From Cyrtodaria siliqua (lineage: Eukaryota > Mollusca > Bivalvia > Adapedonta > Hiatellidae), in contig JAWPHD010007130.1 of the NCBI GenBank assembly GCA_037043455.1, positions 62,001 to 126,000 on the forward strand: 64,000 bases of DNA, written 5' to 3'. Below, one piece after another: positions 21,760 to 33,405 of the stretch. Under the pieces are notes generated by a model. It did not search any database, was not told the origin of the DNA, and was given only the letters and a program-made list of their open reading frames with translations. Every line of letters starts with the position of its first letter. Position 1 is the stretch's first letter. The translations under genes and the position numbers were made by a program.

Positions 21760-24700
21760 ACTCACCTATAACAAATGAAGAAATAATTGAATCAGCTAGG
21801 GCTTTAAAAAATGATAAAGCACCTGGACCTGACAAAATATTTACTGTTTTCTACAAGAATTGTTTAGATATAATCTTACCTGCTTTGAACAAAATGTTCA
21901 ATAGAATGTTTGATCTTGGAGAATTCCCTGAAAATTGGTCACATTCTATATTAGTACCCCTACACAAAAACGGTAGGATGGACGACCCCAGTAATTATAG
22001 AGGAATCATGTTACTTGATGCTATAAGCAAAATATTTACACGAATTTTAAATAGACGTTTGACTTTTTACACAACTATCTTTGACAAGATATCAGAAGCA
22101 CAGTCAGGTTTTAGAGAAGGATATTGTACGGTAGATAATGCATTTGTCTTAAGGGCAGTTATTAATAGATACTTGTCCAAAAAAGGTATGAAATTATTTG
22201 TAGCATTTGTAGATTTAAAAAAAGCGTTTGATACTGTGAATAGAGCAAAGTTGTGGTTTATTTTAAAAAAAGCCGGTGTTAAAGGTAAGCTGTTTAAAAT
22301 GTTATATAGTATATATAAAAGTGTTAAAGCATGTGTAAGAAACAAAACCAGTTTGAGTGATTATTTTTATTGTACTCAGGGTGTTAGACAAGGTTGTATT
22401 TTAAGCCCAATTCTATTTTCCATATTTATTGATGAACTTCAATATGAAATTGCAAACAGTGGTCTGACCGGAATCCAGTTATCACCGGATATTGTTGAAT
22501 TATTTATGTTAATGTTTGCAGATGACATTGGTCTTATTTCAGACACAGTGATAGGTTTGCAGAGACATTTAAACATTCTTCATCAATATTGTACACATTG
22601 GGAGTTAACAGTTAATCTTGATAAAACAAAGGTTGTTGTTTTTCGAAATGGGGGCCCTTTAAGCAAACACGAGAAATGGACACTTGGTGGTGAAAAGGTT
22701 AATGTTGCAAAAGAATATACATATGTAGGTCTATTATTTTCAAGTCAAATGTCTCTTAATCGAATGGCAGAGGAAATTGCTATTAAAAGCAAAATTGTTC
22801 ATATTGCTCTTTTAAATGGCTTATATAAATTTGGTCCTTTACAATCAGATATGTTTTTTAATTTGTTTGACACAAAAATTAAACAAATACAGTCCACGCT
22901 CAGTATCTCGAATTTCAAGGGACCAGAAAAAAAGTTTGAGTTATCCGAAGTTCGAATTAAACGATTATGGCATACTTGTTTGTTTTTATTACCCCACCCA
23001 CCTATCTTACACTGCATATACGTGTATATATTGCCGATATTTGCCGATTTTAATGAAATACATGATTTCTTCCTTCATATATATTTATGAATATGTTTCT
23101 TTACAGTTATAATTCACATCCAATAGGAAGATGCAATTACATTAATTACTTACTGTTATTATCACGCTCTAATTTGAGACACACTCACTGTATGACCTGT
23201 ATCGCAGCATTCTACTTTCGTTTTGTCAGTTTGTATATTCGGGCATATAATGTTAAAGCAGTATAAGAAAACGTTTTGGTAATGAAATAAATCAGCAAAA
23301 TATTTATGATTTCATAATTTATTAAAAGCATATATACAATGAAACAATGTTTTCAATATTGTCACAAATGCATTTCTATAAATAGACGTTTAGATTTACA
23401 CAGACAGTATATCGATTATAAGAAATCATATTTAAACGAAACAATTTATAATATTCATGTCTATAAGTCTATGTTCTTTCGGTGTTTTCACTATCTACTC
23501 TCTTAAAAAATTAATGATTTGATTACATTAAACATTCGAATTTTATAGCAAAAAAAAAGAACATTGACAACTGCCACTCATTAATTATAATTAGTTATAC
23601 GTTTCGTCCATGTCAAATTAGTATAATTATTATTTAATGTTTTAACCCAGGCGATGGCCATTGTTTTCAATTAGCGTAAACAAACGTCCTCGTTAACAAG
23701 CCTTAATTTATCATGAACAATCAGAGACAACACAAGAAAATAAATTAACAAACATGTCACCATAATTTATTTGTTACAGGTCAAATCATCTCAGCAATTA
23801 TCACCTTTTGCTTGCTTCACAATCAACTTCGACGCCGGCTTGTGTTTGATCAAACTTGCATTTGGCACTTTAATTGAACTTCGAATTAATGAGAGTAAAT
23901 TAATGTATAGATTCGTGTTTGGGACCAGAAAAATAGTTCGAATTATCAAATAATTCGACTACTCGAAATTTGACTTAAAAGAAGTCAAATTGCATAAAAA
24001 TAGAAGGAATAAAATCGGGACCGTGAAAAAAATTTGACTTAAGCGGAAATTCGTAATAAGCGAGTTTGAGTTACTGAGAGTAGACTGTAGTTTTATATGG
24101 CTCTGAGATATGGGGTCTAGAACAATATAACAGTATTGAACGTATACAATATTATGCATGCAAAATATTTATGTACGTCCACAACAAGGCAAGTAATAGT
24201 GCCGTTCTTGGTGACTGCAGCAGATATCCACTATGGATAGAAAGTTATAAAAAATGTATAAAATACTGGTTACGACTTCTAAAAATGCCAAGTCATAGAT
24301 ATGTGAAGAAAGCTTATAACATGTTAGTTTATTTTGATACGTATGGTCATAGCAACTGGGTAACACAGTTAAGAATGAATCTTTACATGAACGGTTTTGG
24401 ATACGTATGGGTAAACCAAACTGTCGAAAATGAATCTCTTTTCCTTAAAGCGTATGTAAGAAGACTCAAAGACCAGTTTCATCAAACATGGTCCGAAAAC
24501 ATCCACACTAACCAAAAATTAGAATTATACCGAGATTTTAAAACAGATTTCAAGTTTGACAAATATTTAAATTGCCTTACAATACGAAAATTCAGGCATG
24601 CACTATCATCTTTTCGAACCTCCTCGCATGACCTCGAAATAGAAAAAGGGAGATACAGAGGTATTCCTAGGAATGAAAGGGTATGCAAACATTGTCGAAA

Positions 24701-24911
24701 CACCATAGAAAATGAATATCACTTTATATTTGAATGCAAACTGTATGATGATTTAAGACTGAAATACTTACAAATACAATTTACACATAATTATTCTCTG
24801 TACACATTTAAATCATTGTTTTCAAATGAAAATCCATTAATTATAAAACATTTAGCCATGTTTATATTTCATGCTTTTCACAAAAGAACATGTTTTTTAG
24901 AGACTTTGTGA
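21756..24911 (+). pseudogene. LINE ORF2, reverse transcriptase and C-terminal part, split by a MITE
   Basis: Starts in a new frame at NSPITNEEIIESARALKNDK with the A.GPD motif following (KAPGPDKI). Reverse transcriptase blocks: NYRGIMLLDAISKIF, QSGFREG, AFVDLKKAFDTV (first catalytic Asp), GVRQGCILSPILFSIFIDEL, and FADDIGLI near 22515 (catalytic Asp pair). The frame is cut at 22889 by the MITE 22890-24087. Removing the MITE and one TA (1,200 bp) rejoins KIKQI to VLLYGSEIWGLEQYN in frame, the expected thumb-region sequence. The C-terminus has CKHCRNTIENEYHFIFEC, the CxxC...HxxxxC knuckle of many APE LINEs, and stops at 24909-24911. The blocks are well preserved, so the copy is not very old. Confidence 0.88.
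22890..24087. mobile_element. pogo/Tigger-like MITE inside LINE ORF2
   Basis: Imperfect TIRs: CAGTCCACGCTCAGTATCTC at the left end and, read from the other strand, CAGTCTACTCTCAGTAACTC at the right. TA flanks lie at 22888-22889 and 24088-24089. A TIR starting CAGTC with a TA target fits Tc1/mariner elements of the pogo/Tigger type. Inner TIR-proximal repeats around GGGACC and TTCGAATTA occur at both ends. No transposase frame is present, so it is non-autonomous or deleted. It inserted after the LINE. Confidence 0.85.
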
Positions 24912-25087
24912 ATATATAGTTTTTCGCGTTGATAGCCTAAAATATTGGTGGTTTTGTATATTAAATCTATGTATATATGTTGGGTGCACCAGTTACATAT
25001 TTGTTTGTTTGTATATAAAATGCATTGTGTGTTATGGGCCGGAGGCCAAAATCACAATAAAGAAATTGAAACTAAAATAAAAAAACC

Positions 25088-25290
25088 CAAAGAAAATGAG
25101 GCAATCACATACAGTTAACTGAGGTCAAGTTACCTAACCAAGGTTAAGTTATCTAACCAAGGTTAAGTTTTGGGAAAATAAGTATGACCTTGACCTTGGT
25201 AATTTTGGCATTATGTGATGTCCCATGAACCAACAAAGCATCTGACAAAGTTTCAGAAAAATTCAAGCAGCGGTTGAGATATACTAGATT
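25088..25290. repeat. Right remainder of the ~150-bp-unit repeat
   Basis: Continues the repeat interrupted by the LINE: GAGGCAATCACAT, AACTGAGG, two AACCAAGGTTAAGTTA copies and TGACCTTGACCTTGGTAATT. It ends near GTTGAGATATACTAG. Confidence 0.7.
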
Positions 25291-25480
25291 AAAAATGCGG
25301 CGGCCGCTGCCGCTGCCACCGCCGGAAAAGCTAAAATGTGTTACAGGACGCGACGAGATGGGACAAAATGTGTTACGGGACTTGATGGGACACGACGTTA
25401 CGGAATGCGCGATTCCTATATAGCCTCCACTTCACTTTGTGAAATCGGGGGTATAACAATCTTTGGAAAACAGAAAGTTT
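25290..25480. other. GC-rich spacer with GCGGCC/GCCGCTGCC run
   Basis: A short GC-rich stretch, GCGGCGGCCGCTGCCGCTGCC near 25299, stands out from the AT-rich intron. Nearby ACGCGACG and ATGGGACA phrases repeat with variation (GACGCGACGAGATGGGACA, GACTTGATGGGACACGACG). No frame or promoter could be supported. It could be part of another dispersed element. Confidence 0.4.
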
Positions 25481-25488
25481 GAAGAACA

Positions 25489-26478
25489 AGAGGTCAATGG
25501 CCATGAAGCTCTACCGATATGTTTTGATAGCTAGAGCAGCATTCCTGTGAAGTTTCATGAAAATCTGTCAAGTAGTTTCAGAGGAGTAGTCACTACACGT
25601 TTTTATTATAGAACTCTATGTAAACAAAGATGGCCACTGGCGGCCATGTTTAATGTCGAATCAAAATCATTTTCGACAAGGATCAACGTCATGTCATGCT
25701 GATTATTTTAGAAAAAGTCCCATATCAATATCACTTATAGTTTTCAAGAAGTAGTAGCTACAAACTTGTTTTTTAAAAATCTATTTTTAGCCGTGACGAC
25801 CATCTTGAATTTCCGGCCGACCGGAAATTTTGCTAGGATCAATTAGACATCAACAGCAACATTCCTGTGAAGATTCATGAAAATCCGTAAAGTACTTTCA
25901 GAGGAGTAGTCACTACAAGTTTTTACTATATAACTCTATGTAAACAAAGATGGCGGCTCCATGTTTATTGTTGAATCAAAATGATTTTCAACAAGGACCA
26001 ACATCATGTCATGCTGATCATTTTAGAGAAAGTCCCATATAAATATCACTTATAGTTTTGAAGAAGTCGTCGCTACAAACTTGTTCTTTAAAAATCTATT
26101 TTTAGCTTTGGTGGCCATCTTGGATTTCACATCAAGATATTTTAATGGAAAATTTGACAAAAAAGGGTTGTAACTCTGACAGATAAGCATCCTGTAAAGT
26201 TTTGAAACAATCGGTTGAAAACTGTTGGAGAAGCTAGACAAACAAGATATTTTAACGTAAAAATAAACCAAAAAAGGGCCGTAACTCAGATATTACTATG
26301 TTGATTTTGACGCCAGCCGACATGCTCATCTTGACATTATAGGCAAGCATCCTGTAAAGTTTCGAAACAATCGGTTGAAAACTGTGGGAGAATATAGACA
26401 CACAACATTTCGGGCTGGACGGACGCTCATGGCTAACGATATATGCCCCATCACAATTCGGTGGTGTGGGCATAAATA
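25489..26478. repeat. Dispersed repeat with ~320-bp units, copy 2
   Basis: Begins ACAAGAGGTCAATGGCC and contains about two and a half of the 320-bp units also seen at 593-2395 and 31156-32318, then a different 3' part with GGACGGACGCTCATGGC. A hairpin follows: TATGCCCCATCAC paired with GTGGTGTGGGCATA, then an A-rich end. A hairpin just before the terminus is a Helitron/Helentron-type feature; the family assignment is tentative. Confidence 0.7.
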
Positions 26479-26497
26479 TTGAATCTGATTTCTTACC

Positions 26498-26566
26498 ATA
26501 ATGGTGGTGTCCCAGGAACCTGTAGCCAGTTCATTTCCATAAAACTGCAAGCAACGGATGCCACCC
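26498..26566 (-). CDS. WD40-repeat protein, internal exon (blade 2)
   Basis: A 69-bp exon (23 codons), phase 0 at both ends, with acceptor TTTAACTCTGGCAG and donor GTAAGA. It encodes GGIRCLQFYGNELATGSWDT, then TIM. Upstream exon 33406-33534 ends FYGHK, so the joined sequence reads FYGHK|GGIRCLQF, a textbook WD40 GH-x-V/I-x-C-L-x-F stretch. Downstream, TIM|IWDL completes the blade. Its small size and position between a hairpin-ended repeat and a LINE-bearing region show that the gene keeps precise splice borders in a heavily invaded intron landscape. Confidence 0.85.
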
Positions 26567-26609
26567 TGCCAGAGTTAAAAATATACTCTAAATAAACATA
26601 TATTCATGA

Positions 26610-26830
26610 CTAGATGGGTGTTCCGCAGAACACGTGTGTTGACTGTCAGCGCTTTGTCAGAATAACAATGTTTTTTGGACCCAGATAAATGACTTTGACA
26701 TACTGGCCTAAGTAAGTTATTGTGAAGAAAAAAATGAGTATTTAACCCATATAATGACCTTTAGTGTGACCTTGACTTTTATATTTTGGTATGGTCATGT
26801 TGATGTTATCATGATGAGTATATATTAAAA
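26610..26830. repeat. Dispersed repeat with ~175-bp units, left part
   Basis: Starts near GTGTTCCGCAGAACACGTGT and contains TGACCTTGACTTTTATA and ATGGTCATGTTGATGTTATC. The sequence resumes at about 29123 after the CR1-like LINE (GAAAGTTTGAT, then AAATATCAAGAAATGAG), and there it repeats once more. The LINE therefore inserted into this repeat. Confidence 0.7.
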
Positions 26831-27242
26831 TAATAATAATAATAATAGTCTTTATTTACAGAGGGTAACATATTTAGTTATAAACTAATCTTCCATGAGG
26901 CCCTCTTCTATATACAAATTTATAAATGACAAATGACAGAACAAATCAAATAAAGAAGTAATCAATAAAGGCAATATTGTTTTTAAATAGTAAATGTTTG
27001 CATTCACTAAATGTTGCATACACCTTAACACACATACTCTCTGTTACCCTAAATTTGTGCAAAAGAAACAAGCTCTAAGATGAATAAATACAATGAAACT
27101 ATGGAAAAAAAGAAAGAAGCAAGCATAATTAATAACAACAAAAAAGAAAATGGAATTTGATTAACACATAAATACATAGGAACAAATGGTGAAAATTACT
27201 ATTTAAATATATACAACAAAATGATCTCACAAGCCGTGTCCG

Positions 27243-27786
27243 CTTTACTTAAAAATGGTGTAAAATGTATAAGTATTTGATTGGTGTATTAAAATGTATA
27301 AGTATTTGATTGGTGTATTAACATGTATAAGTATTTGATTGGTGTATTAACATGTATAAGTATTTGATTGGTGTATTAACATGTATAAGTATTTGATTGG
27401 TGTATTAACATGTATAAGTATTTGATTGGTGTATTAACATGTATAAGTATTTGATTGGTGTATTAACATGTATAAGTATTTGATTGGTGTATTAACATGT
27501 ATAAGTATTTGATTGGTGTATTAACATGTATAAGTATTTGATTGGTGTATTAACATGTATAAGTATTTGATTGGTGTATTAACATGTACAAGTATTTGAT
27601 TGGTGTATTAACATGTATAAGTATTTGATTGGTGTATTAACATGTATAAGTATTTGATTGGTGTATTAACATGTATAAGTATTTGATTGGTATTTGATTG
27701 GTGTATTAACATGTATAAGTATTTGATTGGTGTATTAACATGTACAAGTATTTGATTGGTGTATTAACATGTATAAGTATTTGATT
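27243..27786. repeat. 29-bp tandem array within the LINE 3' region
   Basis: About 19 almost identical copies of a 29-bp unit with TGTATAAGTATTTGATTGG and TGTATTAACA. One copy near 27689 is shortened to TATTTGATTGG. It begins immediately downstream (minus sense) of the LINE stop codon region at 27793 and ends about 410 bp before the LINE 3' tail. It is therefore part of, or an expansion within, the LINE 3' untranslated region. Confidence 0.93.
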
Positions 27787-27792
27787 CGAACA

Positions 27793-29122
27793 TTAGCTTC
27801 CTTTCATCCATTTTATGAAATTCGAATGAAATGCATCAATAGTATTCAGAGTTTTTAACTTATCTGGTAAGATGTTCCATATAATAGGTCCTGAATATGC
27901 AACACTTTGTTTGTAAATTTCTGTGTTTGGCCTTGTTGGAATAAAAGTATATGTTGATGTTGATCTTAGCACTGGCACATTATCATTTGCCATTCTATGT
28001 TTAAACATTTCAGTAACATATTGAGGACTAGTGTTTCTGATTTGGTGACTTTATACATAAACTTTGCTTTTCTTAGATATAATCTTTCAAAGACTGTTAA
28101 TATTTTCAATTTTTGCATGGTTTCTAATACATCCACCACATTATAGTCCATTATTAATTTACATGCGCGTTTTTGAAGACGAAAAATTCTATTAAGATTC
28201 ATTTGAGATGTGCCTCCCCAAATTGTATTACAATAGTCTATGTGGGGTTGAATGTATGTTCTGTAAAACTGAGTTCTGTGCTCGGTAGATAAATATTCTT
28301 TGATTCTAGATAGAAGCCATATATTTGATGTAATTTTTTTGCATATTTTATCTATGTGGATTGACCAAGTCAAGTTATTGTCTACAAAAACTCCAAGAAT
28401 TTTGTCATTTGCAATTGTATTTAAATTATCACAGTTTAAATTTAAAGTTAGATTTTCAAAAGTCAAACTGGCTCTTTTTTGATGAGTAGTTATTAACATT
28501 ACTTTAGTCTTTGTGGTATTTATAAGCATGCCATTACATTTGCACCAGTTTGATAAACTATCTAGGGCTGTTTGTAAATTACTTTCAATTGTTTGGCGAG
28601 AATCTCCAATGTCATATAGGGTAGTGTCATCTGCATAAAGGTCTGTGTTTACTAAGTCGGTATAGAGGGGTAAATCATTAATAAACATTACGAATAGTAG
28701 TGGACCCAAAATTGAGCCTTGTGGCACACCATTAACTATACAATTTTCCTCAGAAGTAATGTTGTTAACAGATACCTTGTGCTTTCTATTGAGTAGATAT
28801 GAAGAAAACCACAAAATTGTACCACCAGAAAGTTTGTAGTGCTTCAATTTTTTTAACAACAGTGTGTGATCAACAAGATCGAAGGCTTTTTTTAAGTCGA
28901 CCATTACAACTCCAATCAAAGATCCATTATTTATAGCTTCGAGCCATTTACCAATCATTCCTACTAAAGCAGTTTCACAAGAATGGTTGGGCCTAAACCC
29001 AGACTGAGTTTTGTGTAGTAAATTATAATATATAAGGAAATTCATTAATGAATCATGTACATGTTTCTCTAGTACCGGTACTTTTGAGAGAATTGGTAGG
29101 ATTGAGATGGGTCTGTAGTTAT
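27793..29122 (-). pseudogene. CR1-type ORF2 fragment (reverse transcriptase to C-terminus), frameshifted
   Basis: Motifs in order: NYRPISILPILSKV, TQSGFRPNHSCETAL, VMVDLKKAFDLVDH (first Asp), GVPQGSILGPLLFVMFINDL, YADDTTLY (catalytic Asp pair), KTKVMLI and LGVFVDNNLTW. The thumb region HIDYCNTIWG and RLQKRACKLIMDY are typical of CR1/Jockey-type ORF2. Near 28000 the frame shifts. The C-terminal YKQSVAYSGPIIWNILPDKL (frame 27793-28008) continues the protein in another frame to the stop. The 5' end is missing, including the endonuclease, so it is a dead fragment. Confidence 0.88.
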
Positions 29123-29412
29123 TGAAAGTTTGATAAAGAAATATCAAGAAATGAGAAAGTTATAGCCAACATTAAGTTTTCATGAAGACCCATAAAATGA
29201 CCTTCAGTGTGACCTTGACCTTTATGTTTCAGTATGGTCATGTCGATGTTGTCATGATGAGTATATATTGAAAGTTTGATGAAGAAATATCAAGAAATGA
29301 GAAAGTTATAGCCAAAGTTAAGTTTCGTGACGGACGGACGGACGGACGGACTGATGGACTGAAGACAAAGTGATCCCTATGTATCGCATTTTTCTTCGAA
29401 AAGGCGACACAA
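29123..29412. repeat. Dispersed repeat with ~175-bp units, right part with GACG microsatellite
   Basis: Two copies of the ATATCAAGAAATGAGAAAG unit, then (GACG)-type microsatellite GACGGACGGACGGACGGACT near 29331, then TCGCATTTTTCTTCGAAAAG. A tandem core followed by an ACGG-type microsatellite and a structured end is the published layout of bivalve 'pearl' elements as I recall it; the assignment is tentative. Confidence 0.6.
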
Positions 29413-31155
29413 AAACAATACTGTTTTAAATACATCTTCCATAAACTGATGAGTTTTAATCTTTTTTTCTTGGAGATTCATGCTCCATTTTGATATTTCC
29501 CCCGACTAAAAACCTTTCATCCCTGCATTGGTAAAAGGACTCCTCTGATTTGGGTCATACTAAAGCAGTTAATAGGGGTGAAACAATTATCTACATATAA
29601 TAAAAATATCAAAGGTAAATAGTTTATTTAAGGAGATAGGAAGACAATATGAAAACACTTAAACTGTTATATATGTTTATAGTTGCAAGGAACAAACTGA
29701 GGGCGACACAAGTGACAAAGTCGCCTTTTACCCCCATCACTTCGCTTTTTTTCCATCCCAAGACAAAATTTCGCCGTCAAAATGACCATTTTGCTTTTTT
29801 TCCGCTCTCCTGTAACCAGTGTAACCAGTCATTTAATTTACCTGTTGTTTATGTATCAGGACAGGCGTGGACGTCGCTGAGAAGGGATCGATCACAGAGA
29901 AAACCCCGCGGGGAGCATACTTTCCTACAGCTATGATATCTCCCGAGGCAATTTTCGGACCTCACCATTCTTGTCTATAAATTAGACTGTACAGGGAATA
30001 CACACACCTCATCCAATGAGATTGCGTATAGCTAAACAACTGACCAATCGTAGATTCCGTTACAGTTAGACAAGTGCATGTTAAAAATATGGTTGACATT
30101 CGATTGAAAACGTGATCGAAACAACAATCTGAAGATAATTGACCTGAGGTGATTGAATGATACCACCGAATAATAATCAGAGTTGCGTTTTCTTAATTGT
30201 TTGATAAAACGAACCTTTTTGCATTCCAAACAATGCACGAAAAAAAGTTAATAATTGATGACATTTCTACTGAATTTACGGCAATATGTTTCCGTCCAGA
30301 AAAGTGCGGTATCATAATAGTTTGGATAGGTACATAATTTCGGATGGAGGAAAAACTTTTTTTTATTATATATAACTGAATTAGTTTAACATCAGCAAAA
30401 CTGTATCTCTGTATTAGCTAATACTAATTGGGAAACAAAACACATTTGTTCATATAGGCCATATGAGGAATAAGCCTTTTAGGAAGATGTGTACATTTGA
30501 GAATCCTATTCACACCCTCCATAGATCTCCATACAAATTGATAGAAAGATGAATGAATAAAGAAACATGCAATTTATTTATATTAATTCTTCTCCCAATC
30601 CTTCTTCTAAAGTTGCAATATATATGTGTAAAGAGTGCCTGTGAATAAAACTCCATTTAACTAATAAACACCTTTAATTTGAAACAGCTAGCATACTTTA
30701 AGCGCATTTAGCTATAACTTAAATAATCAAAAGGGTGTATATATCAATTAATAATTAACAATAACCGTATGCGCGCTTAATTTAAAAGATCAAGTCTCCC
30801 TCACTTCTCCCCATTTTCTGTCACTTCTCTTCTCCCTAAAATCCAGGCCTAGTTTGAACCCTGTAGTTGTAAGCAGAATTTCTGATCTACGAGGGGTGAA
30901 AGAGAAATAATGAGACTGATGCTGTAAAATCGTTATATAACGTGGTCCGAGTATTAACTTTCATACCCCATCCAACCCCTTCTCCAAGAAGCAAAAACGG
31001 GTTGGCTGGGGTATGAAATAAAACCTTAATTTCGGGTTAAAATATTCACATATTGTAAAATTAAAACATTCAATAGTTTTTTTTAAACAGGTTACTGCAT
31101 TCTTTAATAAAAAAATGTTTTTATACGTGTTTCATTGTCGAAATATCCTTTATAC
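29413..31155. other. WD40-gene intron, mostly unannotated
   Basis: AT-rich. One short inverted repeat is present at about 30958-31022: TTTCATACCCCATCCAACCC pairs with GGGTTGGCTGGGGTATGAAA, with a loop of about 24 bp. It is a probable miniature hairpin element. The plus-strand frame at 29649-29936 has no recognisable domain. Confidence 0.5.
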
Positions 31156-32318
31156 AAGAGGTCAATGACCTTGAAGCTCTACCGATAGATTTTTGATAGC
31201 TAGGTCAACATTCCTGTGAAGTTTCATGAAAATCCATCAAGTAGTTTCATAGGGGTGGTCGCAACAAGTTTTCATTATATAACTATAGAAACAAAGATGG
31301 CCGCTGGCGGCCATGTTTAATGTCAAATCAAAATAATTTTTGACAAGGATCAACATCATGTCATACTGATCATTTTAGAAAAAGTCCCATATCAATATCA
31401 CTTATAGTTTTTAAGAAGAAGTCGCTACAAACTTGAATTTTGAAAATCTATTTTTAGCCATGGCGGCCATCTTGAATTTCCGGCCAGCCTGAAATTTTGC
31501 TAGGATTAATTAGACATCAAGAGCAACATTCCTGTAAAGTTTTATGAAAATCCGCAAAGTAGTTTCAGAGAAGTAGTCGCTACAAGTTTTTACTATATAA
31601 TTCTTTGTAAACAAAGATGGCCACTGGCAGCCATGTTTAACGTCGAATCAAAACGATTTTTGACAAGGACCAACATCATGTCATGCTGATCATTTTAGAA
31701 AAAGTCCCATATCAATATCACTTATAGTTTTCAAGAAGTAGTCGCTACAAACTTGTATTTTGAAAATCTATTTTTAGCTGTGGCGGCCATCTTGAATTTC
31801 CGGCCGACCTGAAATTTTGCTAGGATCAATAAGACATTAAGAGCAACATTCCTGTTAAGTTTCATGAAAATCCGCCACGTAGTTTCAGAGGAGTAGTCGC
31901 TACAAGTTTTTACTATATAATTCTATGTAAACAAAGATGGCGGCTGGCAGCCATGTTTAACGTCGAATCAAAACGATTTTCGACAAGGACCAACATCATG
32001 TCATGCTGATCATTTTAGAAAAAGTCCCATATCAATATCACTTAGAGTTTTAAGGAAGTAGTCGCTACAAACTTGTATTTTAAAAATCTATTTTTAGCTT
32101 TGGCGGCCATCTTGGATTTCACATCAACATGAATTTTTGCTAGGATCAACTAGACTTCATGGGCAACATTTCTGTAAAGTTTCATGAATATCCATCCAGT
32201 AGTTTCAGAGGAGTTGTCGCTACAAATAAAAGTTTACGGACAGACGGACAGACAGACGGACGACGGACGCCGCACCACGGCATAAGCTCTGCTGATCTCT
32301 GATCAGTAGAGCTAAAAA
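31156..32318. repeat. Dispersed repeat with ~320-bp units, copy 3 (complete)
   Basis: Complete-looking copy. The start is ACAAGAGGTCAATGACC. The GTTTCATGAA landmark recurs at 31221, 31539, 31859 and 32179, a spacing of 318-320 bp. A GGACAGACGGACAGACAGAC microsatellite lies near 32236. The end is a hairpin (AGCTCTGCTGATC ... GATCAGTAGAGCT) followed by AAAAAT. The start (GAAGCTCTACCGATAG) and end (GATCAGTAGAGCT) share a short inverted motif. This organisation suggests a non-autonomous rolling-circle (Helentron/pearl-like) element; no coding frame is present. Confidence 0.75.
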
Positions 32319-33405
32319 TCCAGCTAATATAAGCTTTCCCATCGCTTAATGGAAATAAGGCGGGACCACATAATTATTAAATAGTCAACAATAAAATGTA
32401 CATACAATATTGAGCAATGTATCCTTTACAGGACAGTTGATATCAGTTTATAATTAAAATGATATAAAGGCATTTTATACGTCGTCATAGTAACCCATTA
32501 ACCTGAAAGTGGGGCAGTCCAAATTAAGCTTGTTTTTCAAACACAAACTCAAATTTCCAATGCCCATTATTTCATAATAAGCAGGCAAACATTTAGGCTG
32601 TTTCGAATGCTACTACAAAGACATCAATACATGTTATTTTATTGTTAACTATTTAACAGTAAAGATTTCATAGCAGTTTACGTAATTTTGAATCACTCAT
32701 CGTATATATCATATTTTAGATTTTTTTACTGTTTCTAACATTCTTAATTTGCAGGTATAACAGAACTTTGATAACTTTTCTTGACCTATTTGCCTTTATT
32801 TTATAACTTTCAATCATTTGATTATCTCCCCTGCTCATGTAGTATTTTCAACAATTTAGATGCGCAAAGCGCTTACTGACCAAGACTGTAAAATGTGTAG
32901 CAATGCATAGTGGGATTGTTGTAAGAACGATAAGCAAATATCGATTATTAAGGGTGACTTAACTAGACATTATGTAGATTTTTGAGCAACACAATGCAAT
33001 ATGGTTGTTTTGGATAAAAGAACATGCAAATTATACAAAATAAAGAAAGTGCATAACTGGTTAATGACAAAAATCAAGCTTTAGTACAAACACAGAAGTC
33101 TTTATTAGCCACCATTACAATAAAATAAACAGCTAATGCATAAAATAAATGAAAACCATTCAAAATCTATTTGGCATCACTCAAATTCCTGCCATAACAT
33201 CCTGCCATAACCAGTAAAGGAGATCAACTGGTTCTTGTTTCCTGCCTCCTTTCACATGGCCTCTCTGCCACCTTATCCCTTATAGGCTCCATACCCATTT
33301 CATTCATTATCTCTCACTGTCCCCTCTCTCACCACCCATACATGAATTAGAACTCAGACCCAATCTCATATAATTCGGCAGGTTTCATTTCACCCTCTTA
33401 CATAC
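32319..33405. other. WD40-gene intron, no recognised element
   Basis: AT-rich sequence with CT-rich runs near 33225-33330. No exon beyond 33406-33534, no TIR pair and no array could be supported. Confidence 0.5.

Larger units (their letters stand above)
18501..25087 (+). mobile_element. APE-type LINE, nearly full length, two ORFs
   Basis: Order: about 420 bp of 5' UTR, ORF1 (18919-20214), ORF2 with endonuclease, reverse transcriptase and a C-terminal Cys/His knuckle (20215-24911), a short 3' UTR with a GGGCCGGAGGCC hairpin near 25036, an AATAAAG motif and an A-rich end. Borders are inferred from where the surrounding 150-bp-unit repeat stops and restarts; a possible target duplication (ATGAG) is too short to be certain. 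ORF2 carries a stop, a frameshift and a 1.2-kb MITE, so this copy cannot move by itself. The clade is not settled: an RRM-type ORF1 plus an APE endonuclease and a CxxC...HxxxxC tail fit several mollusc LINE groups. Confidence 0.88.
26831..29122 (-). mobile_element. CR1/Jockey-type LINE, 5'-truncated
   Basis: Read on the minus strand, it starts inside the reverse transcriptase at NNYRPISILP and runs through the ORF2 C-terminus, a 3' region dominated by a 29-bp tandem array, and an AATAAAGACTATTATTATT end. That TTA/ATT-repeat tail is typical of CR1-like LINE 3' ends. Truncation within the reverse transcriptase is the usual result of incomplete reverse transcription. The host repeat matches on both sides around ATATATT and GAAAGTTTG. 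Confidence 0.85.

Noticed and set aside
22816..23112. Apparent alternative C-terminus of the LINE reverse transcriptase
   Set aside because: This frame reads into the MITE inserted at 22890; the true continuation is at 24090-24911.
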